A stretch of DNA of 64,000 nt from Zunongwangia endophytica (lineage in GTDB: Bacteria > Bacteroidota > Bacteroidia > Flavobacteriales > Flavobacteriaceae): positions 3,974,501 through 4,038,500 of the forward strand of contig NZ_JAUFPZ010000002.1 in assembly GCF_030409505.1 (NCBI RefSeq), given 5' to 3'. The notes under the pieces are model-generated. The model was given only the letters and a program-made list of their open reading frames with translations. It was not told where the DNA came from and did not search any database. How positions within the stretch are numbered: position 1 is the stretch's first letter; every line of letters begins with the position of its first letter. The position numbers were made by a program, and so were the translations under genes. This document shows, piece by piece, positions 1 through 6,849 of this stretch.

Positions 1-250
1 AGGACAGGATACAACTAAAATTGGTGAGTTTACTCCCGATCAGCGTTTTTTCCTTTCCGTAGCTAAAATATGGCGTGTAAAAATGAAAGATGAATTTCTA
101 CGATTATGGATCAATAATAATCCGCATTCGCCACCATCATGGAGAGTTAATGGTCCATTGATGAATAGTACACCGTTTTATGAAGCATTCGACGTGAAAC
201 CAGAGGATTCGTTATATGTAGAGAAAGAGGACAGAATTGTGATTTGGTAA
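1..250 (+). CDS. M13-family (neprilysin/PepO-like) metallopeptidase, C-terminal fragment
   Basis: Only the last 82 codons are in the window; the gene starts upstream. The frame opens at base 2 and ends with a TAA at 248-250. The translation matches the C-terminal end of M13 zinc peptidases: a stretch reading TPDQRFFLSVAKIWR, then the family-typical segment MNSTPFYEAFDVKPEDSLY, and the terminal DRIVIW that resembles the conserved C-terminal Trp of this family. The HExxH zinc site would lie upstream and cannot be checked. In flavobacteria these are usually secreted lipoprotein endopeptidases, so a periplasmic or surface location is likely. A hairpin with a T-rich tail follows at 327-366. Confidence 0.85.
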   Translation, partial: GQDTTKIGEFTPDQRFFLSVAKIWRVKMKDEFLRLWINNNPHSPPSWRVNGPLMNSTPFYEAFDVKPEDSLYVEKEDRIVIW

Positions 251-326
251 TTTCCTCAGACTTAATCTTCCGTTAACACGAAAACGATGACCAAGAAAAA
301 AAATAGATCATAATTTGCAAAAAAAT

Positions 327-366
327 AAGGATTGGTTAAAGTAGAATAAACCAGTCCTTGTTTATT
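327..366 (+). terminator. Rho-independent terminator after the M13 peptidase
   Basis: Inverted repeat 327-337 / 349-359 (AAGGATTGGTT with AACCAGTCCTT, one G-U pair) with an 11-base loop, followed by GTTTATT. It closes the peptidase gene before the next gene at 408. Confidence 0.6.
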
Positions 367-407
367 ATTATTCGTAATTTTTATATAGTTGAAATTTACC
401 CAAAACA

Positions 408-1232
408 ATGAAGAAAATTCTTAGTGCCCTAACGCTAATTTGTTGCTTAACCAGCACTTTTGCTCAAACTAAATTGATGACCTACAATATCAAATACGCC
501 AATGAAACTGATGGTGAAAATAGCTGGTCGTATCGCAAAGATTGGATTACCAATCAAATTAAGTTTTACGAACCCGATATTTTTGGAGTTCAGGAAGCGC
601 TACATACTCAGATTGCATATTTCGATGAGCAAATGCCGAATTACAAGTATATTGGCGTAGGTCGTGATAACGGAAAGCAAGAAGGAGAATACAGTGCGAT
701 ATTTTATAATACCAACAAATTGGAAGTATTAAAAAGCAACACATTTTGGTTAAATGAAAATCCAACCGAAATCAAGAAAGGTTGGGATGCGGTTTTGCCA
801 AGAATTTGCACGTACGGACTTTTTGAAAATAAAGAAAGCGGAGAAAAATTTTGGCATTTTAATGCGCATTTTGATCATGTTGGCGTAAAAGCAAGACAGG
901 AAAGTGCTAAGCTGATTTTCAATAAGATTCAGGAGTTGAATACCGAAGACTACCCAGTGGTATTAACTGGCGATTTAAATCTAACTCCAGAAACAAAGAG
1001 TATTCAGTATTTATCTGATAAAATGCTTGATGCTAAAAGTGTGGCTGAACTTGCATTTGGTCCCACAGGAACTTATAACGGATTTAATTTTTCAGAACCG
1101 GTAATCACAAAGCTTGATTATGTTTTTGTTTCAAAAAATGGATTTAAAGTGAAGAAACATGCTGTTTTAAGTGACTCTAAGGATTTACACTATCCCTCAG
1201 ATCATTTACCGGTGATGGTGATTTTGGAATAA
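408..1232 (+). CDS. Secreted endonuclease/exonuclease/phosphatase family protein
   Basis: This 274-residue protein has a signal peptide (about residues 1-19, ending TFA-Q) and then one complete endonuclease/exonuclease/phosphatase (EEP, DNase I-like) fold. Family motifs appear in order: MTYNIKY near the N-terminus, the metal-binding Glu in GVQEA, FNAHFDH, the TGDLN catalytic Asp/Asn pair, and the C-terminal SDHLPV with the catalytic His. EEP enzymes cleave phosphodiester or phosphate-ester bonds with Mg2+; the substrate cannot be told from sequence (nucleic acid, sphingomyelin or sugar phosphate are all possible). A single-gene unit, with terminator-like hairpins before it (327-366) and after it (1255-1281). 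Confidence 0.88.
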   Translation: MKKILSALTLICCLTSTFAQTKLMTYNIKYANETDGENSWSYRKDWITNQIKFYEPDIFGVQEALHTQIAYFDEQMPNYKYIGVGRDNGKQEGEYSAIFYNTNKLEVLKSNTFWLNENPTEIKKGWDAVLPRICTYGLFENKESGEKFWHFNAHFDHVGVKARQESAKLIFNKIQELNTEDYPVVLTGDLNLTPETKSIQYLSDKMLDAKSVAELAFGPTGTYNGFNFSEPVITKLDYVFVSKNGFKVKKHAVLSDSKDLHYPSDHLPVMVILE

Positions 1233-1254
1233 AAAGTAATTTGAATTTATATGA

Positions 1255-1281
1255 AAAGCTGTCTTTTGGACAGCTTTTTTT
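1255..1281 (+). terminator. Rho-independent terminator
   Basis: Stem AAAGCTGTC (1255-1263) and GACAGCTTT (1269-1277), loop TTTTG, then a T run. It lies between the convergent genes ending at 1232 and 1302 and could serve both, although the T run is best on the plus strand. Confidence 0.8.
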
Positions 1282-1301
1282 ATTTTCTGAATGTCTTGTT
1301 T

Positions 1302-1727
1302 TTAGTTTTTATCCTTTATCTTGATACTTATATATTCAATGAGTTTTCCGCCAACTAAAACAAACAATGCTATAATTCCAGATAATATAAGTCCAGTTAT
1401 AGATGAGAAATTTCGTCTGGTGTCTAAAATCGCTTTGCTCATAGCCTCTTTTTGTTCAACAGTGATTTCTTCTCCATTAATAAATTCGTCTCTATCCAAG
1501 TCAAATTTTTGTAGAGTCAGTTCCGATGAGATATCACAATAAGTCGCTCCTCCAACAATTAGAAGATAAATTCCGAAAAATACAGTTGTGCTTATCCAAA
1601 ACCATTTCCATTTTCCATTCGGGAATATTTTTTTTCTTTTCATAATTATCATTCCCAAAATCAGAATTGAAATAAGACTTGGAATTATTAAGTGATATGG
1701 TAGACTTATTTCGTTAAATAGTTTCAT
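1302..1727 (-). CDS. Small membrane protein with an EF-hand-like calcium loop
   Basis: A 141-residue hypothetical protein with three hydrophobic segments (about residues 12-29, 41-62 and 108-130). Between the second and third lies DLDRDEFINGEE, a 12-residue stretch with Asp at loop positions 1, 3 and 5, Ile at 8 and Glu at 12, as in a canonical EF-hand loop. By the simplest topology this loop lies on the opposite face from the short N-terminal tail. I do not recognise the family. Calcium binding is an inference from the loop alone, since a second EF-hand is not visible. The gene starts 22 bases after the Coq4-like gene ends, on the same strand, so the two may be co-transcribed. Confidence 0.6.
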   Translation of the reverse strand: MKLFNEISLPYHLIIPSLISILILGMIIMKRKKIFPNGKWKWFWISTTVFFGIYLLIVGGATYCDISSELTLQKFDLDRDEFINGEEITVEQKEAMSKAILDTRRNFSSITGLILSGIIALFVLVGGKLIEYISIKIKDKN

Positions 1728-1749
1728 TTCTGTTTTGTCAAATTACCTG

Positions 1750-2226
1750 TCAATTATTGAAAATTACCGATGTTTGAAAAATACTTTGCCTAAAATCTTC
1801 AAAATTAAGTTGAAGAATTTCTTTGTAATCAAGGTGATGAAAAGTATTCGCATTTTTACCAATCTGGTATGAGCGATAGTAATACCGAAAGTAATCGGGT
1901 AGAATTAATGTTCCCAAGAGAATCGCACCGAACATATAAGGACTTCGTTTTCCGTTGCCTAAACATAAATATTGTAACGCGATTTCATCTTCAACTTTGG
2001 TTCCGTAACCGCAAAGTGTATGGTAGGCATCATGACGCTCTACTTTTGCGATTAGCTCAAAATTATTTTTATTCAGAAATTGACCAAGATGATATCCAAA
2101 ACTTTCTTCGGGGTATTTCAGTAGATCAGTGGTACTAATATTCCACGGAATGTGATCGCGTTTTAACCATTTAGTATAAACCTTCTGAGTTTGATCGAAT
2201 AACCAATGAATTAATTTCTTTCGCAT
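1750..2226 (-). CDS. Coq4-like protein
   Basis: A 158-residue protein containing HDAYH, then 11 residues, then Glu: the HDxxH-x11-E zinc-ligand signature of the Coq4 family. The region reads RHDAYHTLCGYGTKVEDEIAL, which aligns closely with the Coq4 core. Eukaryotic Coq4 organises the ubiquinone biosynthesis complex and acts on ubiquinone head-group intermediates. Flavobacteriaceae use menaquinone, so the role here must differ or is unknown. The length is shorter than eukaryotic Coq4, without a targeting sequence. A 21-base palindrome (2241-2261) lies 14 bases upstream of the start codon, implying control by the local winged-helix regulator (3226-3531). Confidence 0.7.
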   Translation of the reverse strand: MRKKLIHWLFDQTQKVYTKWLKRDHIPWNISTTDLLKYPEESFGYHLGQFLNKNNFELIAKVERHDAYHTLCGYGTKVEDEIALQYLCLGNGKRSPYMFGAILLGTLILPDYFRYYYRSYQIGKNANTFHHLDYKEILQLNFEDFRQSIFQTSVIFNN

Positions 2227-2240
2227 AGTGATTAATTAAA

Positions 2241-2261
2241 GTACTTTGAAATTCAAAGTAC
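2241..2261 (-). promoter_or_regulatory. Palindromic operator, copy 1
   Basis: GTACTTTGAA-A-TTCAAAGTAC, a 21-base palindrome that is perfect apart from its central base. It sits just upstream of the Coq4-like start (2226). The same TACTTTG-N5-CAAAGTA arms occur at 4164-4182, and a shorter version is at 3195-3209. Confidence 0.7.
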
Positions 2262-2279
2262 ATGAATAAAATTTTTTGA

Positions 2280-3053
2280 TTAATGAGTTGTTGATTGATC
2301 TAAGGCTTTTATATCTTTTTTATAATCTTTCGGAAGCAGAAGTTCTTTTAATACATAATCCATCCTTAAAATTTTGCTTAGGCGATATAAAGGAATTACA
2401 CCAATAAGCAGCGATCTATTTTTGAAGTTTAGTAAATATTTTACCCTGGCAGGAGCCATTAAGGTTTGCGCCTCTAATAATAAAGCATAGCGAATGGCGC
2501 CTAAATGCTTTTTATACTGAATAAAAAGGTCTTTGGTGTATTTACTATATTCAAAATTCTCTTGAAGCTGAAGCTCGCGTCGTTCTTCCCAGGCCAAAAA
2601 ATCTTCAGGTAGACCGGCAATCTTCATTTGTTTACCCACTCTTAAGAATACTTCAAAAACTTCATTCTTTTCAGCTAAAGTCAGCTGTCGTTCCAGCGCT
2701 TCAAAAGCTCTTATCGAATAATCAATGAGCATAAAAAGTACATCCCGATATGCCCAATCTGGAATTTTAGCACCGCGATTTTCTTCAACTTGACCATGAA
2801 TTTTATTCATTTGATCGATCGCATGGATGGCAGATTTTTCTTCAGCAAAAACAATCAATTTCGCATAATTTACGGTAGAGAAGAGGCGTCCCAGTGGATC
2901 TTTAGGAAGACGCCCGGTAAAATACAGCCAATCTACCGCTTTATTCAAGGCAAATTCTGCAGCAGCTCCCGCAAAAATAAATAGGATCGTATCTGCCTTA
3001 CCCCAAATTTCCCTGACAATAGATCCTTTCTCTGTAAAATACGTAGTTTCCAT
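2280..3053 (-). CDS. MpaB/DUF2236 (latex-clearing-protein-like) oxygenase-family protein
   Basis: A 257-residue protein matching the oxygenase MpaB / rubber-oxygenase (DUF2236) family. It shows the usual order: an N-terminal helix, a hydrophobic 'FIFAGAAAEFAL' region, an RLFST segment, then AIDQMNKIHGQV containing the conserved His, and later the acidic helix EDFLAWEERRE. Characterised relatives are b-type heme proteins that cleave isoprenoid chains (latex clearing protein) or act on fungal meroterpenoids (MpaB); the substrate here is unknown. It lies between the Coq4-like gene and the regulator on the same strand. A quinone or isoprenoid theme for the pair is tempting but is inference. Confidence 0.7.
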   Translation of the reverse strand: METTYFTEKGSIVREIWGKADTILFIFAGAAAEFALNKAVDWLYFTGRLPKDPLGRLFSTVNYAKLIVFAEEKSAIHAIDQMNKIHGQVEENRGAKIPDWAYRDVLFMLIDYSIRAFEALERQLTLAEKNEVFEVFLRVGKQMKIAGLPEDFLAWEERRELQLQENFEYSKYTKDLFIQYKKHLGAIRYALLLEAQTLMAPARVKYLLNFKNRSLLIGVIPLYRLSKILRMDYVLKELLLPKDYKKDIKALDQSTTH

Positions 3054-3103
3054 AGCTTCAAATTAATTTCACCATCCAACCAGGTTTTGGTCAAAGACAA
3101 GAC

Positions 3104-3178
3104 TTAAACATCGCTGTGAGTTACCGCACGATGACCAGCTAATCCATAATTTAATTTCCAAGGATTTCTAATAGTCAT
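3104..3178 (-). CDS. Possible 24-residue small ORF behind operator copy 2
   Basis: An ATG at 3178 opens a 24-codon frame (MTIRNPWKLNYGLAGHRAVT plus four more residues) ending in TAA at 3104-3106. It starts 16 bases downstream of operator copy 2, the same spacing as seen for the Coq4-like gene, and an AAGAAA run sits just before it. It could be a real small protein, a leader peptide for the MpaB-like gene 50 bases on, or the remnant of a decayed gene. No family is recognised. Confidence 0.3.
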   Translation of the reverse strand: MTIRNPWKLNYGLAGHRAVTHSDV

Positions 3179-3194
3179 ATTTTCTTGTTTTTTG

Positions 3195-3209
3195 CTTTGA
3201 ATTTCAAAG
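3195..3209 (-). promoter_or_regulatory. Palindromic operator, copy 2
   Basis: CTTTGAA-T-TTCAAAG, a 15-base palindrome with the same core as copies 1 and 3 but shorter arms (GC instead of TAC on one side). It lies after the regulator gene stop (3226) and upstream of the MpaB-like gene, so it likely marks a promoter for that gene and the small ORF at 3104-3178. Confidence 0.6.
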
Positions 3210-3225
3210 TGAATAAATAAAAAAA

Positions 3226-3531
3226 TTATTTTAGTTCATTTTTCGATTTTATGATATTTTCGAGTGCATCGATGTGTTTCTTAAATGCGAGTTTTCCAAT
3301 TTTGGTCGCTCGATATTTTGTGTTTGGTTTTCGGTCTATAAAAGACTTTTGTACTTCAAGATATTCGGCTTTTTCCAATGCTTTTATATGGCTGGCAAGA
3401 TTACCATCAGTCACTGCTAACAGCTCTTTTAACTGTTTAAAACTTGCATTTTCGTTCACTGCGAGAATGGACATGATGCCCAAACGAATTCGGTGATCAA
3501 AAAGCTTATTTATGTTTTCTATGATGCTCAC
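3226..3531 (-). CDS. Winged-helix transcriptional regulator (HTH_34/MarR-ArsR-like)
   Basis: A 101-residue single-domain DNA-binding protein. Residues about 10-75 form a winged helix: the FDHRIRLGIMSIL helix 1, the FKQLKELLAVTDGNLASHIKALEKAEYLEV helix-turn-helix region, and the wing with the K..IDRKPNTKYRAT strand. This is the typical arrangement of the short family found in Bacteroidota next to a small membrane protein. It follows the membrane-protein gene by 22 bases, so the two form an operon. The palindrome upstream of that operon (4164-4182) and the two further copies nearby are the obvious candidate binding sites, implying autoregulation and a local regulon (inference). No ligand domain is present. 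Confidence 0.85.
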   Translation of the reverse strand: MSIIENINKLFDHRIRLGIMSILAVNENASFKQLKELLAVTDGNLASHIKALEKAEYLEVQKSFIDRKPNTKYRATKIGKLAFKKHIDALENIIKSKNELK

Positions 3532-3553
3532 TTGCAGAATTTTTCTTCGGAAA

Positions 3554-4156
3554 TTATTGTTTTTGAATATTCATTAAACTTCCGTAGATAATATGCAAAA
3601 GTCCGAATCCTATAGTCCAAAACCAAAATCCAAATCCAGGGAAACAAGCGCAAATTAATCCAATTATTATTTCTGAAATTCCTAAATATTTAATTGTCCC
3701 GATCGTATATTTTGAAGCATTTAAAAGGGCCAGTCCGTAGAAAATAAGCATCAGCGAAGGAGCGGCTTCAATTTCGCCTTGATTCAATTTTAAAAGGATA
3801 TAGGCGCCACCGGTAAGTAACGGAATCAGAAAATGAAATACTAATCGTTTTGCAGTTTCATCCCAGATCATTTCTTCGTTTTTCTTAGCTTCTTTTACTG
3901 ATAGAAAGTAGGCGGTAACTAAACTAGAAATTAGAACCAGCATTAATATAATGACTATTGGTAATAGAACTTCTGGGTTTGCTGCATTTTGCTGCTCCAA
4001 AACATTAGACAAAAAGAATATTTTAGCAACCCCTGCTCCAAGGATTGCATAGATTCCTGCCATAATTCCCGACGTGCCACTGAGAGAAAGAAACCGCGAA
4101 GAGCGATTCATTAAATTCCGGATTTCAGATAAATCCTGTGAATAATCTTTATTCAT
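3554..4156 (-). CDS. Multi-pass membrane protein co-transcribed with the regulator
   Basis: A 200-residue integral membrane protein with about six hydrophobic segments (approximately residues 24-48, 65-87, 106-122, 131-147, 154-172 and 175-193) after a polar N-terminal helix (MNKDYSQDLSEIRNLMNRSS). No catalytic motif is visible and I do not recognise a functional family. The 22-base gap to the downstream winged-helix gene shows an operon; such membrane protein/regulator pairs are common in flavobacteria, where the membrane partner may sense a signal or sequester the regulator (inference). The start codon lies 7 bases from operator copy 3. Confidence 0.75.
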   Translation of the reverse strand: MNKDYSQDLSEIRNLMNRSSRFLSLSGTSGIMAGIYAILGAGVAKIFFLSNVLEQQNAANPEVLLPIVIILMLVLISSLVTAYFLSVKEAKKNEEMIWDETAKRLVFHFLIPLLTGGAYILLKLNQGEIEAAPSLMLIFYGLALLNASKYTIGTIKYLGISEIIIGLICACFPGFGFWFWTIGFGLLHIIYGSLMNIQKQ

Positions 4157-4163
4157 ATTAAAG

Positions 4164-4182
4164 TACTTTGAATTACAAAGTA
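4164..4182 (-). promoter_or_regulatory. Palindromic operator, copy 3
   Basis: TACTTTG-AATTA-CAAAGTA: perfect 7-base arms identical to copy 1. It lies immediately upstream of the ATG at 4156 of the membrane protein/regulator operon, a position suited to autorepression. Confidence 0.7.
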
Positions 4183-4274
4183 AGTGTATAAAAATAAATT
4201 ATGCAACTGAATTTTAGAATTTTATATTCTTTAAAATATAAATCCAAAAAACAATTGCATAATTTTAAATATCT

Positions 4275-4300
4275 TCTCGCTCTGAGCGATAGTCGAAATT
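4275..4300. repeat. REP-like intergenic element
   Basis: TCTCGCTCTGAGCGATAGTC plus six further bases contains the mini-hairpin CGCTC-T-GAGCG (4278-4288). It lies in the 200-base gap between the operator and the stress-protein gene. Elements of this 'GCTCAGAGCGA...TCGAAAT' type are often seen dispersed between genes in flavobacteria; a second related type is at 21241-21274. Confidence 0.45.
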
Positions 4301-4356
4301 TAATGCTAGCCACAGAAAGTTCTCATAGAAACCTCATGGACTCGCAAAAAAGTACT

Positions 4357-5214
4357 TTACTTAACTACCCAAATCGGAATTCGGGCATTAGAAGTCGAAA
4401 GTTCATTAGTAACACTACCTAGCATTAAAGATGAAATATTGTTACTTCCTTTATCAGCAACCATCAGCAAATCTGCACCACGAGCTTGTGAATGTTCCAC
4501 AAGTTTTTCTGCAACACTAGATTCTTTGCTCTCTAGCGCATGTTGATGGATATCATAGGATTTATGCAAGCGCTTGATAAATTTTTCTAAGCGCTCCTCA
4601 CTATGCTTTTTAATCTTAGACTTTAATGTCTCGTCTGATACGTAAGGTGAAAACTGCGCTGGTATGTGATACACATGTGCAGCAGTAATTTTGGCGTTGG
4701 TATTATCCCGAATGTAATCTACATTATTGTAAATTTTCATACAGCTTCTAGAAAAATCGGTACCTATCCAAATATCTTCAATTTTATTTTGAGTGGTCTC
4801 CGGAATAATTAATAATGGGCATTTAACCATTCGAAGTAATTTATCGGTCAGCGCGCCCGCCCCTTCATAATCGATTTTATTACCAACTAGAATCATATCG
4901 ATATAATATTTATTTACGATATGATTAAAAATTGATTCAGTATAAGGATCTTCTGCGATAAGCGTATCCCATTCTACATCTGCATCAAAGCTTTTGGTAA
5001 TAGTTTCAGTAAGTTCATCACCTATGATCTGCTCAAGATCTAAATCTTGTAATTGTTCCTGAAATAATTCAGAAATTGCATATTTCTTTACGTTATGCGT
5101 AAAGTACACCTTTTTTATGTTCAGCTTCTTGGCTAAAAAGGAAGCATATTTAATAAGGTGATCATCCATTGGTGATAAATCAAGCCCTACCAGTATATTA
5201 TTTATATTAGTCAT
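4357..5214 (-). CDS. Universal stress protein, tandem UspA domains
   Basis: A 285-residue cytoplasmic protein with two UspA-type domains (about residues 1-150 and 155-285). Domain 1 begins NILVGLDLSPMDDHLIKYA and ends in LVGNKIDYEG..KLLRMVKCPLLII. Domain 2 contains IWIGTDFSRSC and ends LLMVADKGSNNISSLMLGSVTNEL, close to the G-x2-G-x9-G(S/T) ATP-binding signature. Usp proteins bind ATP or AMP and modulate stress physiology. The first 8 bases overlap the end of the BCCT transporter gene, so the two are translationally coupled. Transporter-Usp pairs suggest that the Usp senses energy or osmotic state for the transporter (inference). Confidence 0.9.
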   Translation of the reverse strand: MTNINNILVGLDLSPMDDHLIKYASFLAKKLNIKKVYFTHNVKKYAISELFQEQLQDLDLEQIIGDELTETITKSFDADVEWDTLIAEDPYTESIFNHIVNKYYIDMILVGNKIDYEGAGALTDKLLRMVKCPLLIIPETTQNKIEDIWIGTDFSRSCMKIYNNVDYIRDNTNAKITAAHVYHIPAQFSPYVSDETLKSKIKKHSEERLEKFIKRLHKSYDIHQHALESKESSVAEKLVEHSQARGADLLMVADKGSNNISSLMLGSVTNELSTSNARIPIWVVK

Positions 5215-6832
5215 TTTGATCGGCTTTTTTCAGGTTTCTTTTTTGTACTATATTTTTAACGACTTCTTCGTAATTTTCTTTTTGCTTTTGCTCTTTCTTT
5301 TTATTCAGTTTTTTCATGTCTTCGCTAAGTCCTTTATATAAGGAGTAGCACATTACGAGCAGAATAAAAGCAAAGGGGAGACCTGTTACAATCGAGGCGG
5401 TCTGCAATGCTTGTAATCCACCTCCAATAAGTAAAACTGCTGCAATCGTACCTTCGGCGAATGCCCAGAAAATTCGTTGACTAATTGGAGAATCAATTTT
5501 TCCTCCTGAAGTTAGACTGTCTACTACCAAAGAACCAGAATCGGAAGAGGTTACAAAGAATCCAGCAATCAAGATCACTCCAACTACGTTAAGCACGGTG
5601 GCTAATGGAAACTGTTCTAAGAAAACGAAAAGCGCCGTAGCAACATCTTCGTTAACAGCATCTACGATAGCAGTCTCACCCAATAATGTCTGTTGGATTG
5701 AAGCACTACCAAAAGCGGAAATCCAGAAAAAAGTAATGATAGAAGGAACGATAAGTACACCTAATGTAAATTCTCTAATGGTTCTACCTTTAGAAACACG
5801 TGCAATAAAAGTTCCCACAAAAGGAGACCATGCAATCCACCAACCCCAGTAAAATACGGTCCAGTCGTTCTGCCATTTAGTGCCGGTAAAACTCTCTGTC
5901 CAGGTAGAAATCATTAAGAAATCAGAAAAATAGTTTCCTGTGTTTTGTACAAAAGATTGAAATATAAAAATAGTTGGTCCTAAAATTAAAACTAATATTA
6001 ATAGAACAACTGCTATACGCATATTCCATTCACTTAAAATTCGTACACCTTTATCTACACCTAAAACTACAGATAGGGTTGCTACGGCGGTAATCCCTGC
6101 AATTAATATTACCTGAGTTGTGATATCATTGGTTATTCCAAAAACGTGTTCTATACCCGCTGCAATCTGTTGCACTCCAAAACCTAAAGAGGTTGCCAGT
6201 CCAAAAAGAGTTGCTAAAACAGCGAAAATGTCGATAACATTACCAATCCATCCATGAATTTTATCACCGATAAAGGGATAAAATACCGATCTAATTGTTA
6301 GTGGTAACCCACGAGAATAGGTGAAATAAGCCAAGGCTAAACCAACTAAAGCATAAATAGCCCAAGCATGAAATCCCCAGTGAAGAAAGGTAAAGCTCAT
6401 TGCTTCACGCGCGGCTTCAACAGAACCGCCTTCTGCCATTGGTGGAGTATTAAAGTGGTTTATAGGTTCTGCAATACTCCAAAAGAGTAATCCAATTCCC
6501 ATACCTGCACTAAAAAGCATCGCAAACCACGAACCTGTTTTAAATTCAGGTTTAGCATTTTGGCCACCAATTCTTAGGTTTCCAAACCGGCTAAATGCAA
6601 GATAGAGCATAAAGCCAAGGAAAATGTTTACTACAAGTATAAAAAACCACCCTCCGTTGTTGGCTACGTAATTTTGAACATTTTCGAATATTTTTTCTGC
6701 TTTTTCCTCATAAATAAGCGTTAAGACGATACTTATGATAATAATGATGGTCGAAGTAAAGAAAACAGGTCCGTTAACTTCGAGTCCGAACAAGGACTTT
6801 CCTTCATCACTTCTTTTTACTTTTTCTGCCAT
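5207..6832 (-). CDS. BCCT-family betaine/choline/carnitine transporter
   Basis: A 541-residue inner-membrane protein with about 12 transmembrane helices. It carries the BCCT signature WTVFYWGWWIAWSPFVGTFI, containing the Trp-rich box that binds trimethylammonium groups, and the glycine-rich FSAGMGIGLLFW segment used for Na+ coupling. Both ends are charged; the C-terminal tail (KKLNKKKEQKQKENYEEV...) is Lys/Glu-rich, as in osmoregulated BCCT carriers where it helps sense osmotic stress. It is preceded by two porin genes and overlaps the Usp gene on the same strand. The likely role is uptake of glycine betaine or a related compatible solute in a marine organism; the exact substrate is not readable. 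Confidence 0.93.
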   Translation of the reverse strand: MAEKVKRSDEGKSLFGLEVNGPVFFTSTIIIIISIVLTLIYEEKAEKIFENVQNYVANNGGWFFILVVNIFLGFMLYLAFSRFGNLRIGGQNAKPEFKTGSWFAMLFSAGMGIGLLFWSIAEPINHFNTPPMAEGGSVEAAREAMSFTFLHWGFHAWAIYALVGLALAYFTYSRGLPLTIRSVFYPFIGDKIHGWIGNVIDIFAVLATLFGLATSLGFGVQQIAAGIEHVFGITNDITTQVILIAGITAVATLSVVLGVDKGVRILSEWNMRIAVVLLILVLILGPTIFIFQSFVQNTGNYFSDFLMISTWTESFTGTKWQNDWTVFYWGWWIAWSPFVGTFIARVSKGRTIREFTLGVLIVPSIITFFWISAFGSASIQQTLLGETAIVDAVNEDVATALFVFLEQFPLATVLNVVGVILIAGFFVTSSDSGSLVVDSLTSGGKIDSPISQRIFWAFAEGTIAAVLLIGGGLQALQTASIVTGLPFAFILLVMCYSLYKGLSEDMKKLNKKKEQKQKENYEEVVKNIVQKRNLKKADQND

Positions 6833-6849
6833 ATTAAATTGTTAGTTGT

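Noticed and set aside
4201..4422. 73-codon plus-strand ORF in the gap before the Usp gene
   Set aside because: It spans a REP-like element and runs antisense into the Usp coding end; composition is that of intergenic AT-rich DNA.
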